Positions 46,398 to 55,249 of a DNA stretch of 64,000 nt are shown here, piece after piece. The position numbers were made by a program, and so were the translations under genes. Location: contig CAJOKD010000010.1 of assembly GCA_905235085.1 (NCBI GenBank), positions 49,900 to 113,899 of the forward strand, read 5' to 3'. Source of the DNA: an uncultured Bacteroidales bacterium. Its GTDB lineage: Bacteria; Bacteroidota; Bacteroidia; Bacteroidales; UBA932. Position 1 is the first letter of the stretch; every line of letters starts with the position of its first letter. Under the pieces are notes generated by a model. The model was not told where the DNA came from. It was given only the letters and a program-made list of their open reading frames with translations, and made no database searches.

Positions 46398-46891
46398 ATG
46401 GCCTTTGTGAACATATATTTTTCACTTGGAAGCAACATCGGCGACAGGGAAAGGAACATAATGGAAGCCCTGCGCCTGATGGACGAGGCTTTCGGAGTGC
46501 ATTATTCAGCCCTTTCAAGGCTCATAGAAACAAAGCCGATGGGCTTTTCCGGCGGGAAGTTCCTGAATGCCGCCGTGCTCTACCGGGTTTTCCGCCCGGA
46601 AGGAAGCGCAGAAGAGGCTGCTCTTGGAATACTGGACACCGTAAAGACGATAGAGCGCAGTATGGGAAGGACCGATCCGCCCGAATACGACCCCGAGGGA
46701 AACCGGATCTACCATTCCAGGATAATCGACATAGATATTCTTTTCTACGGGAAGGAAGTAATTGATATTCCGAGACTTCGCACAAAGGCATCACCGAGCG
46801 TCCTTTCGTGATGGTCCCGCTCTTGGAGATAGCTAAACCTTCCATCAGGAAAGCGTTCCCTGAGATATTCGTTGAAACATTGAATGATTAA
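46398..46891 (+). pseudogene. folK: HPPK (6-hydroxymethyl-7,8-dihydropterin pyrophosphokinase), frameshifted near the 3' end
   Basis: Folate enzyme that transfers pyrophosphate from ATP to the dihydropterin. The N terminus FSLGSNIGDRERNI and the metal/ATP motif HSRIIDIDILFYG are intact. After VIDIPRL the frame breaks: it continues RTKASPSVLS and stops at 46811, while HKGITERPFVMVPLLEIAKP reads on in another frame to TAA 46889-46891. A loss of 1 base, or of 7 judged by the expected xxPH spacing, near 46770-46780 would explain it. Because the conserved PHxxMxER-type segment binds substrate, the short product is probably impaired. An assembly error is possible. The next gene's ATG overlaps the restored stop. 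Confidence 0.82.
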
Positions 46892-46895
46892 GATA

Positions 46896-47930
46896 ATGAA
46901 AAAGACAATCCGAGCTTTCGAGTTCCTGGCCCTGGCGGCCGTTCTCTTCTTCACAGCCTGTGCACCCAAACCGATGAAGGTCGTCCTGGAGCCTCTTCCG
47001 ATGAAATATGCCGATTCTTCGCGTTCAAAGGAATATCCTATCGCCAAGGATCCTACCGTAATCAGGCACGGTAACGAATATCTTATGTATTATTCCGTGA
47101 TGCCGTTCGACCCGAACCCGCAGAAGGACAGCGCACCGCCGAAATTCGACGACTGGCATTCCGGCATTGCAAGAAGTACGGACCTGGTCAACTGGACGAG
47201 GGTCGGCGACCTGGACCTGCGTGATACTCAGGGCAAAAAGATATACGGAGCCGTAGCGCCTTGCGTCAGGAAACTCGACGGACAGATCCATATCTTCTAC
47301 CAGATGGCCTGGGAGGGGACTGACGGAATAAGCAATATATGGCACGCGACCAGCGAGGATGGAATAACCTTCACAAACACCTGCGACAGGCCGATAATAG
47401 TCCCCGAAACCAATTGGTCCATAAGGCGTTCCATCGATGCGGAAGTGTACAAAGTGAAGGACAAGCTGATCCTCCTGTTCGCCACCAGGGACACAACCGC
47501 CACCTACCAGATAATGGGTATGGCCGAGGCTCCTTACGGAAGCGACTACGGTCCCGACAAATGGACCCTGCTTACTACGGACGGCCCTCTTATGAAGCCT
47601 GAATATCCTTGGGAGATGAGCTGCACCGAGGCTCCGACCGTGATTGAGCACAAGGGAATATGGTATATGTTCTACGCCGGAGCATACAACCACGAAGGCC
47701 AGCAGATCGGTCTGGCCATTTCGAAGGACGGCTATAATTATACCAGGATCGCTCCTGACGGTCTCCTGTTCACCCACGGAGAACCGGGCACCTGGAACGC
47801 AGCGGAAAGCGGTCACCCTGGAATATTCCTCGACGACGACGGCCAGGCATACCTCTTCTTCCAGGGAAAGGCTACGCTGACTGACAACTATTATCTGTCA
47901 GTCTGCAAGGTTGATTTCGTAAAGGAATAA
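46896..47930 (+). CDS. GH43/GH117-like five-bladed beta-propeller lipoprotein
   Basis: About 344 residues from the ATG at 46896 (an upstream ATG at 46884 adds four residues). Lipoprotein signal VLFFTAC (Cys22). The repeated propeller strands, an Asp in IAKDPTVIRHGNEYLMYYS (base-like), an Asp in SIDAEVYKVKDKLILLF and a Glu in SCTEAPTVIEHKGIWYMFY (acid-like) fit a family-43-type glycosidase. It is probably surface-exposed and trims a plant or host glycan. Its substrate is unknown. It follows folK closely and converges with glyS with a 3-base gap. Confidence 0.8.
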   Translation: MKKTIRAFEFLALAAVLFFTACAPKPMKVVLEPLPMKYADSSRSKEYPIAKDPTVIRHGNEYLMYYSVMPFDPNPQKDSAPPKFDDWHSGIARSTDLVNWTRVGDLDLRDTQGKKIYGAVAPCVRKLDGQIHIFYQMAWEGTDGISNIWHATSEDGITFTNTCDRPIIVPETNWSIRRSIDAEVYKVKDKLILLFATRDTTATYQIMGMAEAPYGSDYGPDKWTLLTTDGPLMKPEYPWEMSCTEAPTVIEHKGIWYMFYAGAYNHEGQQIGLAISKDGYNYTRIAPDGLLFTHGEPGTWNAAESGHPGIFLDDDGQAYLFFQGKATLTDNYYLSVCKVDFVKE

Positions 47931-47933
47931 TCC

Positions 47934-49472
47934 CTAGAGATTCCTCAGGAGGTTGTTCATATTGACTTCCTTGTCGATCACGGAGCGGAGTTCGGCGATC
48001 GGCACTCTCCTTTGCGTCATCGTGTCGCGCTCGCGGATAGTGACGCAGTTGTCGTTTAGGGTATCGTGGTCGATCGTGACGCAGAACGGAGTTCCGATAG
48101 CGTCCTGACGGCGGTATCTCTTGCCGATGGAATCCTTCGGATCGTACTGGCAGTTGAAATCGAACTTAAGCTCGTTCATCACCTCCTGGGCCTTCTCAGG
48201 AAGGCCGTCCTTGTTGATGAGAGGCAGGACAGCGCACTTCACCGGAGCGAGAGGAGCAGGAATGCTCAGGACGACTCGGCTTTCCCCGTTATCCAGCTGC
48301 TCGACCTTGTACGAATGGCTGAGCACGGCCAGGAACATCCTGTCCACGCCGATGGAAGTCTCCACGCAGTAAGGCACGTAGCTCTCGTTGGTCTCAGGAT
48401 CGAAGTACTGGATCTTCTTGCCGGACAGCCTCTGGTGGTTTCCGAGGTCGAAATCCGTCCTGGAGTGGATGCCTTCAAGCTCCTTGAATCCGAACGGGAA
48501 GTTGAACTCGATGTCGGTGGCAGCGTTGGCGTAATGGGCGAGCTTCTCGTGGTCGTGGAAGCGGTAGTTCTCGGCTCCCATACCGAGGTTGACGTGCCAT
48601 TTCATACGGTTCTCCTTCCACTGGCGGAACCATTCCATTTCGGTACCAGGGCGGCAGAAGAACTCCATCTCCATCTGCTCGAACTCCCTCATCCTGAATA
48701 TGAACTGGCGGGCGACGATCTCGTTGCGGAAAGCCTTTCCGATCTGGGCTATTCCGAAAGGAATCTTCATACGTCCGGTCTTCTGGACGTTGAGATATTC
48801 CACGAATATTCCCTGGGCGGTCTCCGGGCGGAGATAGATCTTGTCATCGGCCTCGCCGGTGTTGCTGATCTGGGTGGAGAACATCAGGTTGAACTGGCGA
48901 ACGTCCGTCCAGTTGGCAGTTCCGGAGATAGGATCGACAATTCCGCAGTCGAGGATGATCTGCTTGTATTCCTTGAGGTCGTTGGCGTTTTCTGCATCCA
49001 CATAGCGGCTGTGGACTTCGTCGTACTTCGCCTTCTCGCGGAGGATGTTCGGGTTGGTCTGGCGGAACTTCTCCTCGTCGAAAGACTCTCCGAAGCGCTT
49101 GCGTCCCTTTTCTACCTCCTTGTTCATCTTTTCCTCGATCTTGCCGAGATAGTCCTCGATCAGGTTGTCTGCGCGATACCTTTTCTTGGAATCCTTATTG
49201 TCGATGAGCGGATCGTTGAAGGCCGCGACGTGTCCTGAAGCGACCCAGGTCTTAGGGTGCATGAACACGCAGGAATCGATACCCACGATATTCTCGTTGA
49301 GGCGGGTCATCGCGTTCCACCAGTACTGCTTGATGTTGTTCTTAAGCTGTACTCCCATCTGGCCGTAGTCATATACGGCAGCCAGTCCGTCGTAAATCTC
49401 GCTTGAAGGGAAGATGAATCCGTATTCCTTGCAGTGTGCGACAAGCACCTTGAACAGTTCGTCCTGTGTCAT
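47934..49472 (-). CDS. glyS: Glycyl-tRNA synthetase (class II, dimeric type)
   Basis: 512 residues of the alpha2-type GlyRS common in Bacteroidota. It charges tRNA-Gly. N terminus: FKVLVAHCKEYGFIFPSSEI, then GLAAVYDYGQMGVQLKNNIK. Class II motif 2 lies around RNEIVARQFIFRMREFEQME, and motif 3 near SIGVDRMFLAVLSHSYK. The C-terminal anticodon-binding domain is KCAVLPLINKDGLPEKAQEV onward. A minus-strand TAACTTTG box (49502-49509) fits its promoter. Confidence 0.97.
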   Translation of the reverse strand: MTQDELFKVLVAHCKEYGFIFPSSEIYDGLAAVYDYGQMGVQLKNNIKQYWWNAMTRLNENIVGIDSCVFMHPKTWVASGHVAAFNDPLIDNKDSKKRYRADNLIEDYLGKIEEKMNKEVEKGRKRFGESFDEEKFRQTNPNILREKAKYDEVHSRYVDAENANDLKEYKQIILDCGIVDPISGTANWTDVRQFNLMFSTQISNTGEADDKIYLRPETAQGIFVEYLNVQKTGRMKIPFGIAQIGKAFRNEIVARQFIFRMREFEQMEMEFFCRPGTEMEWFRQWKENRMKWHVNLGMGAENYRFHDHEKLAHYANAATDIEFNFPFGFKELEGIHSRTDFDLGNHQRLSGKKIQYFDPETNESYVPYCVETSIGVDRMFLAVLSHSYKVEQLDNGESRVVLSIPAPLAPVKCAVLPLINKDGLPEKAQEVMNELKFDFNCQYDPKDSIGKRYRRQDAIGTPFCVTIDHDTLNDNCVTIRERDTMTQRRVPIAELRSVIDKEVNMNNLLRNL

Positions 49473-49501
49473 ATTCGTTTATTTCTTTAATATCCAGACC
49501 G

Positions 49502-49509
49502 CAAAGTTA
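49502..49509 (-). promoter_or_regulatory. Probable -7 box of glyS
   Basis: Minus-strand TAACTTTG is a full TAnnTTTG match, 30 bases upstream of the glyS ATG. Confidence 0.5.
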
Positions 49510-49541
49510 ATCAAATTTAACGAAGGCAGAGACTTTTATCT

Positions 49542-49549
49542 TATCTTTG
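49542..49549 (+). promoter_or_regulatory. Probable -7 box of the GH123-like operon
   Basis: TATCTTTG is a full TAnnTTTG match, 27 bases before the ATG at 49576. It would drive the five-gene cluster that ends at 55241. Confidence 0.55.
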
Positions 49550-49575
49550 CTTATCGGTTGATAACACTTCAAGCA

Positions 49576-51189
49576 ATGAAAAAGGCAATATTTGTTCTAA
49601 TATCTGCATTCGTAGCCGCAGTCGCGGTGCAGGCGCAGACCTTCCCGCACGGGCAGGAACTTCCGCAATTGACAAAACCTGAAGCTTCCGAATGGAAGAA
49701 TATCGGCTTCCAGGCAATATGGGGGGATATTTTCACGAGATACCCTGCAACATATTCGCCAGCGGGAATAAAGACCAACTCTTCCTTGACCCTGAGAGGG
49801 TGGAGAGGAGAGAGGGTCCAGGCCCAGGCTCTTGTCAGCACCGGCCGGAAGGTCGAGGGGCTGGAATATGTGATCTCGGACCTCAAGGGCAGGAAGGGGA
49901 CCATCCCGTCAAGTGCGATTGAGGCGGGCTTCGTGCGCTATGTGATGGTAGACGAACTGAACAAGGACGGGAAGAGCGGATGCAGCCGCAGGCCGGACAG
50001 AACCCAGTACGATTCATCGATGGTGGCGGATGTCATCGACCCTTGTTTCGCTCCTCTGGATATGGAGCCGATGAGCTCGAGGGGGCTGTGGCTGACGTGC
50101 TGGATACCTCGCGGCATCCCCGCCGGAAAGTATTCAGGGACAGTCACTTTCAAGGAAAACGGAAAGGTGCTGAAGGTGCTCAAGCTTTCGGTTGAGGCCC
50201 AGGAGAATATCCTTCCGGAGCCGAAGGGCTGGAGATTCCATCTCGACCTCTGGCAGAATCCTTTCGCCGTGTCCAGGTACTACAATCTCCCCCTCTGGTC
50301 GAAGGAGCATTTCGATGCGATGCGCCCTCTGATGACCCGGTTGGCGGAGGCAGGGCAGAAAGTTGTTACGGCGTCTATAATCCATAAGCCGTGGAACGGC
50401 CAGACATACGACCATTTCGAGTCGATGGTTACTTGGATGAAGCGTCTGGACGGAAGCTGGGAGTTCAGGTACGACGTATTCGATGCCTGGGTGGAGTTTA
50501 TGGCATCCTGTGGCATCGACGGCCAGATAAACTGCTATTCGATGGTGCCCTGGAGGCTTTCTTTCCAGTACTTCGACCAGGCCTCCGACTCAATGAAGGA
50601 AATCCACGCCAAGCCCGGAGAGAAAGAATATGAGGACCTGTGGGTTACCTTCCTCAAGGATTTCGCAGCCCACCTGAAGGCCAAGGGATGGTTCGGGAAG
50701 ACCACGATCGCAATGGACGAACGCGAACTGGACGTGATGAAGGCCACCATAGCCGTAGTCCACAAGGCCGATCCAGACTTCAAGCTTTCGCTGGCCGGAA
50801 ATTATTATCCTGAAATCGAAAAGGACATGTTCGATTACTGCCTCGCTTTCAGGCTTACCTTCCCGGAAGATGTCCTTGCCAGAAGGAAGGCCGAAGGCAA
50901 GTTCAGCACATATTACACTTGCTGCGCCGAACCTCACCCGAACACGTTCACCTTCTCGGAACCGGAGGAAGCATACCTGCTGATGCTTGAGATGTTCCGC
51001 CGCAAATCAGACGGCTACCTGCGATGGGCATACAACAGCTGGCCGGAGGATCCGCTGCTCGATTCACGATTCAGAAGCTGGGCTTCAGGGGACACGTATC
51101 TCGTTTATCCGGGCAACAAGTCGTCGATCCGCTTCGAACTGCTCGTGAAGGGCATCCAGGAATATGAGAAAAATTACCTAACTTTATAG
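49576..51189 (+). CDS. GH123/DUF4091-type secreted glycoside hydrolase
   Basis: 538 residues from the ATG at 49576, with a signal peptide ending VAVQAQ. An N-terminal beta domain (about 25-190) precedes a TIM-barrel region. The barrel has the Asp-Glu pair in KTTIAMDERELD, which may be the GH123 stabiliser/acid pair. A C-terminal DUF4091 segment follows (DGYLRWAYNSWPEDPL, GDTYLVYPG). GH123 enzymes act on N-acetylgalactosamine glycosides by substrate-assisted catalysis; the exact substrate here is inferred. The protein ends soon after GIQEYEK, some 30 residues earlier than usual, so the C terminus may be shortened. It leads the cluster on the plus strand. Confidence 0.75.
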   Translation: MKKAIFVLISAFVAAVAVQAQTFPHGQELPQLTKPEASEWKNIGFQAIWGDIFTRYPATYSPAGIKTNSSLTLRGWRGERVQAQALVSTGRKVEGLEYVISDLKGRKGTIPSSAIEAGFVRYVMVDELNKDGKSGCSRRPDRTQYDSSMVADVIDPCFAPLDMEPMSSRGLWLTCWIPRGIPAGKYSGTVTFKENGKVLKVLKLSVEAQENILPEPKGWRFHLDLWQNPFAVSRYYNLPLWSKEHFDAMRPLMTRLAEAGQKVVTASIIHKPWNGQTYDHFESMVTWMKRLDGSWEFRYDVFDAWVEFMASCGIDGQINCYSMVPWRLSFQYFDQASDSMKEIHAKPGEKEYEDLWVTFLKDFAAHLKAKGWFGKTTIAMDERELDVMKATIAVVHKADPDFKLSLAGNYYPEIEKDMFDYCLAFRLTFPEDVLARRKAEGKFSTYYTCCAEPHPNTFTFSEPEEAYLLMLEMFRRKSDGYLRWAYNSWPEDPLLDSRFRSWASGDTYLVYPGNKSSIRFELLVKGIQEYEKNYLTL

Positions 51190-51223
51190 GCTGAAACGAA
51201 AACCAGTATTCAAATATCTAAAT

Positions 51224-52669
51224 ATGGATTCAAAGGAAAGAATTGCTAAAGCATTGCAGATTGCTACTGACACCAAGGTTTTCGAAATGGCCCCTGGCGC
51301 CAGCGAAATGGCCCCGGACATATTCAAGAAGCTGTTTCCGGGACGCAAGGCCGTCATCGTAGCGGACATCAACACCTGGCCTGCCTTGGGCGAGAAGGTG
51401 TATGGGATGTTCCTTTCTGCCGGGATAAAGACGGACAAGTACATCATCGACAAGAAGGAATTCCACGCAGAGTGGAAATACATCGAGATGGTGGACAAGA
51501 TCATCGAAGGAGACTATGAGGCAGCCAAGACAATAGAGGACGACGAGAACCATATCGAGGCCGATGCCACTAAGGCTTTCAGGCCTGCGTCCGATGAATA
51601 TAACGTGGCGGTTTCAGTGGGATCGGGTGTTATCAACGACCTTTGCAAGCTTTGCTCCCACCATCACGGCCAGTCCTACCTGTGCGTCGCGACCGCCGCA
51701 TCAGTGGACGGATTCTCCTCTTTCGGAGCCTCCATCTCGTACCAGAATGCTAAGCAGACCTTCTCCTGCCCGGCTCCAGTGGCCATCATCGCCGACATCG
51801 ATGTGATCGCTGCGGCTCCTAAGGAGATGACCGCCGCCGGTTATGCCGACCTGGCAGCCAAGGTGCCTTCAGGCGCGGAATGGATGATAGCCGACCTGTT
51901 CGGTACCGAGCCTATCATACCTCCGGCGTGGCACGTCCTGCAGGATTTCCTTGACGACCTGCTTTCCAACCCGGAAGGAACCGCGAGCGGAGACCCGAAG
52001 GCAGTGGCAGACCTTTTCGAGGGTCTTACCCTGAGCGGAATCGCTATGCAGGCAGCCAAATCCAGCCGTCCGGCATCCTGCTGCGAGCACCTTTTCAGCC
52101 ATATCCTGGATATGACTCATTTCCGTTATCACGGCAAGCTCCAGTCCCACGGATTCCAGGTTTCGATCGGAACCTTGACGATGTGCGCGGTATTCGATGA
52201 GCTGTTCAAGATGGACCTCACCAAGCTGGATCCGGATGCGTGTGCAGCTGCGTGGCCTACGCTGAAGCAGGAGCAGGAAAGGGCCCTGAAGATATTCGAG
52301 GGGTTCCCTGTGCCTGATCTTGGATATACCGAAATCACCAAGAAATACCAGGATGCCGACGAGGTACGCCGCCAGATGGCCCTCGTCAAGGAGGTTTGGC
52401 CGGAGTTCAAGAAGAAGCTCCAGGGTCAGGTATATTCATTCGAGAAGATGCAGGATCTCTTCAAGAAGGCCGGCGCTCCGTATGATCCTTCGATGATCGG
52501 AGTCACAAGGGAGATGCTCAGGGATATGTTCCCGAAGGTGCAGCTGATGCGCTTCCGTTACAATGTGCTCGACCTTGCGAAGAGAGGAGGTTTCTACGAC
52601 GAGCTTGTCGGCAAGGTTTTCGCATCTGGCGGAGCCTGGGACCTTGAAAAAAGCAAAGCTATAATCTAA
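51224..52669 (+). CDS. sn-glycerol-1-phosphate dehydrogenase (AraM-like, iron-containing ADH family)
   Basis: 481 residues. Family enzymes reduce dihydroxyacetone phosphate to glycerol-1-phosphate with NAD(P)H, using a metal. Motifs: SVGSGVINDLCK (nucleotide binding), ATAASVDGFSSFGASI, AGYADLAAK with a metal-binding Asp, CCEHLFSHILD and SHGFQVSIGTL with metal-binding His. No signal peptide. In AraM-type bacteria G1P feeds ether-type lipids made by PcrB; no pcrB gene is visible here. The partner gene 10 bases downstream cleaves glycerophosphodiesters. It is longer than AraM proteins (about 390-400). Confidence 0.85.
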   Translation: MDSKERIAKALQIATDTKVFEMAPGASEMAPDIFKKLFPGRKAVIVADINTWPALGEKVYGMFLSAGIKTDKYIIDKKEFHAEWKYIEMVDKIIEGDYEAAKTIEDDENHIEADATKAFRPASDEYNVAVSVGSGVINDLCKLCSHHHGQSYLCVATAASVDGFSSFGASISYQNAKQTFSCPAPVAIIADIDVIAAAPKEMTAAGYADLAAKVPSGAEWMIADLFGTEPIIPPAWHVLQDFLDDLLSNPEGTASGDPKAVADLFEGLTLSGIAMQAAKSSRPASCCEHLFSHILDMTHFRYHGKLQSHGFQVSIGTLTMCAVFDELFKMDLTKLDPDACAAAWPTLKQEQERALKIFEGFPVPDLGYTEITKKYQDADEVRRQMALVKEVWPEFKKKLQGQVYSFEKMQDLFKKAGAPYDPSMIGVTREMLRDMFPKVQLMRFRYNVLDLAKRGGFYDELVGKVFASGGAWDLEKSKAII

Positions 52670-52679
52670 ATAACCGAAT

Positions 52680-53504
52680 ATGAAAAAGTTAGCAATAATC
52701 ATCGCATCGTTGTTCCTCTGCGGAACAATGTTCGCCCAGACTCAGACCGTGCGTGCGTTCTCTCATCGCGGCGGACGCCTTGAATACGACGAGAATACCC
52801 TTTCCGCTTTCGAAGCCAGCAGGGATGCCGGATACAACGGTTTCGAGACGGATATCCGTATGACCAAGGACGGATATCTCATCATCAACCACGACCACAC
52901 CCTTGAGCGTACAACCAACGGAACAGGAGTCCTCGAGGAGAAGACACTCAAGGAATTGCTTGCCCTGGAGACCAAGGGAGGCCACAGGCTGATGACCCTG
53001 GACGAGCTTATGAAGTTCCTCAAGACTTGCCGCCAGGACGGGCTCTACGTGGAATTCGAACTGAAGACCAAGCCTGTAGAGCTGTATCCGCAGGAGAGGC
53101 TTGAAGAATATTGCGACAAGCTCTACAAGACCGTGATGAAGAACAAGCCGGAAGGAGCTACCTATCTCTTCACTTCCAGCGACTACCGCGGACTTCGCTA
53201 TCTGATGTCCAAATACGGAGCAGAGTGCCTTATGATCACCAACGAACCTATCAACGATATTTCCATATCCCTTGCTAAGGCTCTGGGTATCAAGAGAATA
53301 GGTGCTACCACCGACGGTACGTCACGCAAGATGGTCGAAAAGGCTCACAAGGAAGGGATGATCGTCAGTCTGTGGCCTACCCACAAGATCGAGGATTTCG
53401 TGCTGGCTTGCTATCTCGGAGCCGACTATCTCTGCACGGACATTCCGATCGAGACTATGAAGACGATGTCCGAGAAGTTCCCTTGGATCAAGGTCATTTA
53501 TTAG
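52680..53504 (+). CDS. Exported glycerophosphodiester phosphodiesterase
   Basis: 274 residues with a signal peptide ending TMFAQ. GDPD TIM barrel: catalytic His29 in SHRGGRLEYDENT, the metal-binding pair in GFETDIRMTKDG, the second His in INHDHTLERTTNG, and EFELKTK. It should release glycerol-3-phosphate from deacylated phospholipids in the periplasm. The glpT transporter further along the window could take this up. It sits between the G1P dehydrogenase and the swivelling-domain gene with gaps of 10 and 7 bases, so co-transcription is likely. Confidence 0.92.
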   Translation: MKKLAIIIASLFLCGTMFAQTQTVRAFSHRGGRLEYDENTLSAFEASRDAGYNGFETDIRMTKDGYLIINHDHTLERTTNGTGVLEEKTLKELLALETKGGHRLMTLDELMKFLKTCRQDGLYVEFELKTKPVELYPQERLEEYCDKLYKTVMKNKPEGATYLFTSSDYRGLRYLMSKYGAECLMITNEPINDISISLAKALGIKRIGATTDGTSRKMVEKAHKEGMIVSLWPTHKIEDFVLACYLGADYLCTDIPIETMKTMSEKFPWIKVIY

Positions 53505-53511
53505 GAGTTTT

Positions 53512-53907
53512 ATGACAGTCAGAGGGACAGGAGTCAAAGGATTCGCGAAAGGAAGGGCTTTCGTGGTCAATGACCGTGGGCAGAGGAATCCGTTCGAGGA
53601 CATCCCTGCCGGCAGCATCCTTGTCGCCAAGTCCATATCCCTTTCGGATTCCGCCCTGATTGATTTCAGGAATGTGAAGGGAATCGTCACCGAGGAGGAA
53701 GACCACGACGGCCAGATCCACGTCCTTGCATCCGGCCTGGGTATTCCTGCGATTGTCGGAGTGGGCGGATTCGTACAGGAAATCGTCAATGGAGACAGGC
53801 TTCTGATCCAAAATTTCGATGTTATCGTCAATCCGGATCTCGAGACTGTGAACGGTTTCGAGCAGATGCGTTCTGAAGCTTCCGACCAGTTGACCCTCGA
53901 TATGTAA
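53512..53907 (+). CDS. Stand-alone PEP-utilising-enzyme mobile (swivelling) domain protein
   Basis: 131 residues with no signal peptide. Residues 30-90 match the swivelling phospho-histidine domain of PPDK/PEP synthase/PTS enzyme I: ...AGSILVAKSISLSDSALI, then GIVTEEEDHDGQIH (57-70) and LASGLGIPAIVGVGG. Where the family has TSHAAI the order here is DGQIHV, so the catalytic His falls on Gln68. His65 and His70 lie on either side. No PEP-binding or ATP-grasp domain is attached. It may have a different phospho-acceptor or a regulatory or structural role. It lies in the cluster with GDPD and GltS (gaps of 7 and 11 bases). Confidence 0.75.
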   Translation: MTVRGTGVKGFAKGRAFVVNDRGQRNPFEDIPAGSILVAKSISLSDSALIDFRNVKGIVTEEEDHDGQIHVLASGLGIPAIVGVGGFVQEIVNGDRLLIQNFDVIVNPDLETVNGFEQMRSEASDQLTLDM

Positions 53908-53918
53908 CGGGCCTTCGT

Positions 53919-55241
53919 ATGTTTACTCCTTGGATGCTCCTGGTGGACGTAGGATTGGTGTCAATCCTGCTTTTGCTGGGCAAACTCCTCCGGGCGAACG
54001 TCCGCTTTATCCAGAAACTGTTCATCCCGCCAAGCCTGCTTGCCGGCTTGGCGGCTTTGCTTCTTGGGCCGGAGGTTCTTGGCTGGCTTCCCCTGTCTGA
54101 CAATATGGGCACATATGCCAGCATACTCATAGCGCTGGTATTCAGCACTTTGCCCCTTACTTCAAGAAGGCACGAGGCAGAAGGGGAGAAAGGGTCCGTC
54201 GGAAGGATGTGGGCATATTCCCAGTCGGGTATGCTGCTTCAGTGGGCGCTCGGTGGCGTCCTGGGCTTCCTCGTATTCTCACTATGGTACAAAGCCGACC
54301 CTGCGCTCGGGCTGTCGATGCCGGCGGGATTCTGCGGGGGACACGGGACGGCGGCAGCTATCGGGCAGTCTTTCGGGCAATACGGTCTGGAGCAGATGCA
54401 GAGTCTTGCTATGACTGCTGCGACCGTGGGAATAATCGCTTCGGTCGTAATTGGTATGTGGCTGATTTCCTGGGGAGCAGGACACGGCAAGACCTCTTTC
54501 CTGAGCAGATATTCAGACCTTCCGGGAGAGTTGAGGACGGGAATACTTCCGAAGGATAAGCGGAGCAGTATGGGGCAGGCGTCGTTTTCTGCCATATCCC
54601 TGGATTCGATGACTTTCAATTTCGCTATCGTTGCATTGATAGCGGCAGGCGGTTACGGAATCAGCAAGCTAGTCTCCCATTTCTGGCCTTCATTGATGCT
54701 TCCGGTGTTCAGCTGTGCTTTCCTTGTAGGTCTTCTGGCGAGATGGATCCTCAACCGGGCAAGGTTCGATGAATATGTCTCAAAACCTATCGTAGGGCAT
54801 CTGGGAGGTGCGTTCACTGATTATCTGGTGGCTTTCGGCGTGGCATCCATCAAGTTGGAGATCGTGGCCAGGTTCGTGGTTCCTCTGCTTGTCCTACTCG
54901 CGGCCGGCCTGTTGCTTACCTTGTTCTTCGTATTCTTCGTGGGGGCCAGGATCCATAAAGACTATTGGTTCGAGAAATCCATATTCACTTTGGGGTGGTT
55001 CACCGGCACGATGGCTATGGGTATGGCGCTGCTTAGGATCACCGATCCGGAAAGCAAGAGCCGCTGCCTGGATGATTACGCCTTCGCATATCTGTACATC
55101 GCTCCGGTAGAGATCGCTCTGGTGACTTTCTCTCCGATGGCCTTCGCAAGCGGCTATGGGTGGCATTTCGTCGGTTTCTGCTTCCTCTCCGGCCTCGCCG
55201 TCCTTACCTTCTCCGGCCTCAAAGGCTGGCTCAAGAAATAA
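53919..55241 (+). CDS. gltS: Sodium/glutamate symporter (GltS family)
   Basis: 440 residues with about 11-12 hydrophobic segments. The inverted-repeat GltS fold is suggested by KLFIPPSLLAGLAALLLG in the first half and the pore-loop motif GFCGGHGTAAAIGQSFGQYG, as in GltS. It should import glutamate with Na+. It is the last gene of the plus-strand cluster; no terminator is recognisable, but a structured repeat element follows in the convergent spacer. Glutamate specificity is by family. Confidence 0.9.
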   Translation: MFTPWMLLVDVGLVSILLLLGKLLRANVRFIQKLFIPPSLLAGLAALLLGPEVLGWLPLSDNMGTYASILIALVFSTLPLTSRRHEAEGEKGSVGRMWAYSQSGMLLQWALGGVLGFLVFSLWYKADPALGLSMPAGFCGGHGTAAAIGQSFGQYGLEQMQSLAMTAATVGIIASVVIGMWLISWGAGHGKTSFLSRYSDLPGELRTGILPKDKRSSMGQASFSAISLDSMTFNFAIVALIAAGGYGISKLVSHFWPSLMLPVFSCAFLVGLLARWILNRARFDEYVSKPIVGHLGGAFTDYLVAFGVASIKLEIVARFVVPLLVLLAAGLLLTLFFVFFVGARIHKDYWFEKSIFTLGWFTGTMAMGMALLRITDPESKSRCLDDYAFAYLYIAPVEIALVTFSPMAFASGYGWHFVGFCFLSGLAVLTFSGLKGWLKK

Positions 55242-55249
55242 CTCGCCGT

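Noticed and set aside
53512..53907. Complete PTS phosphotransfer system
   Set aside because: Only the isolated mobile domain is present; no enzyme I PEP-binding domain, HPr or enzyme II gene occurs in the window.
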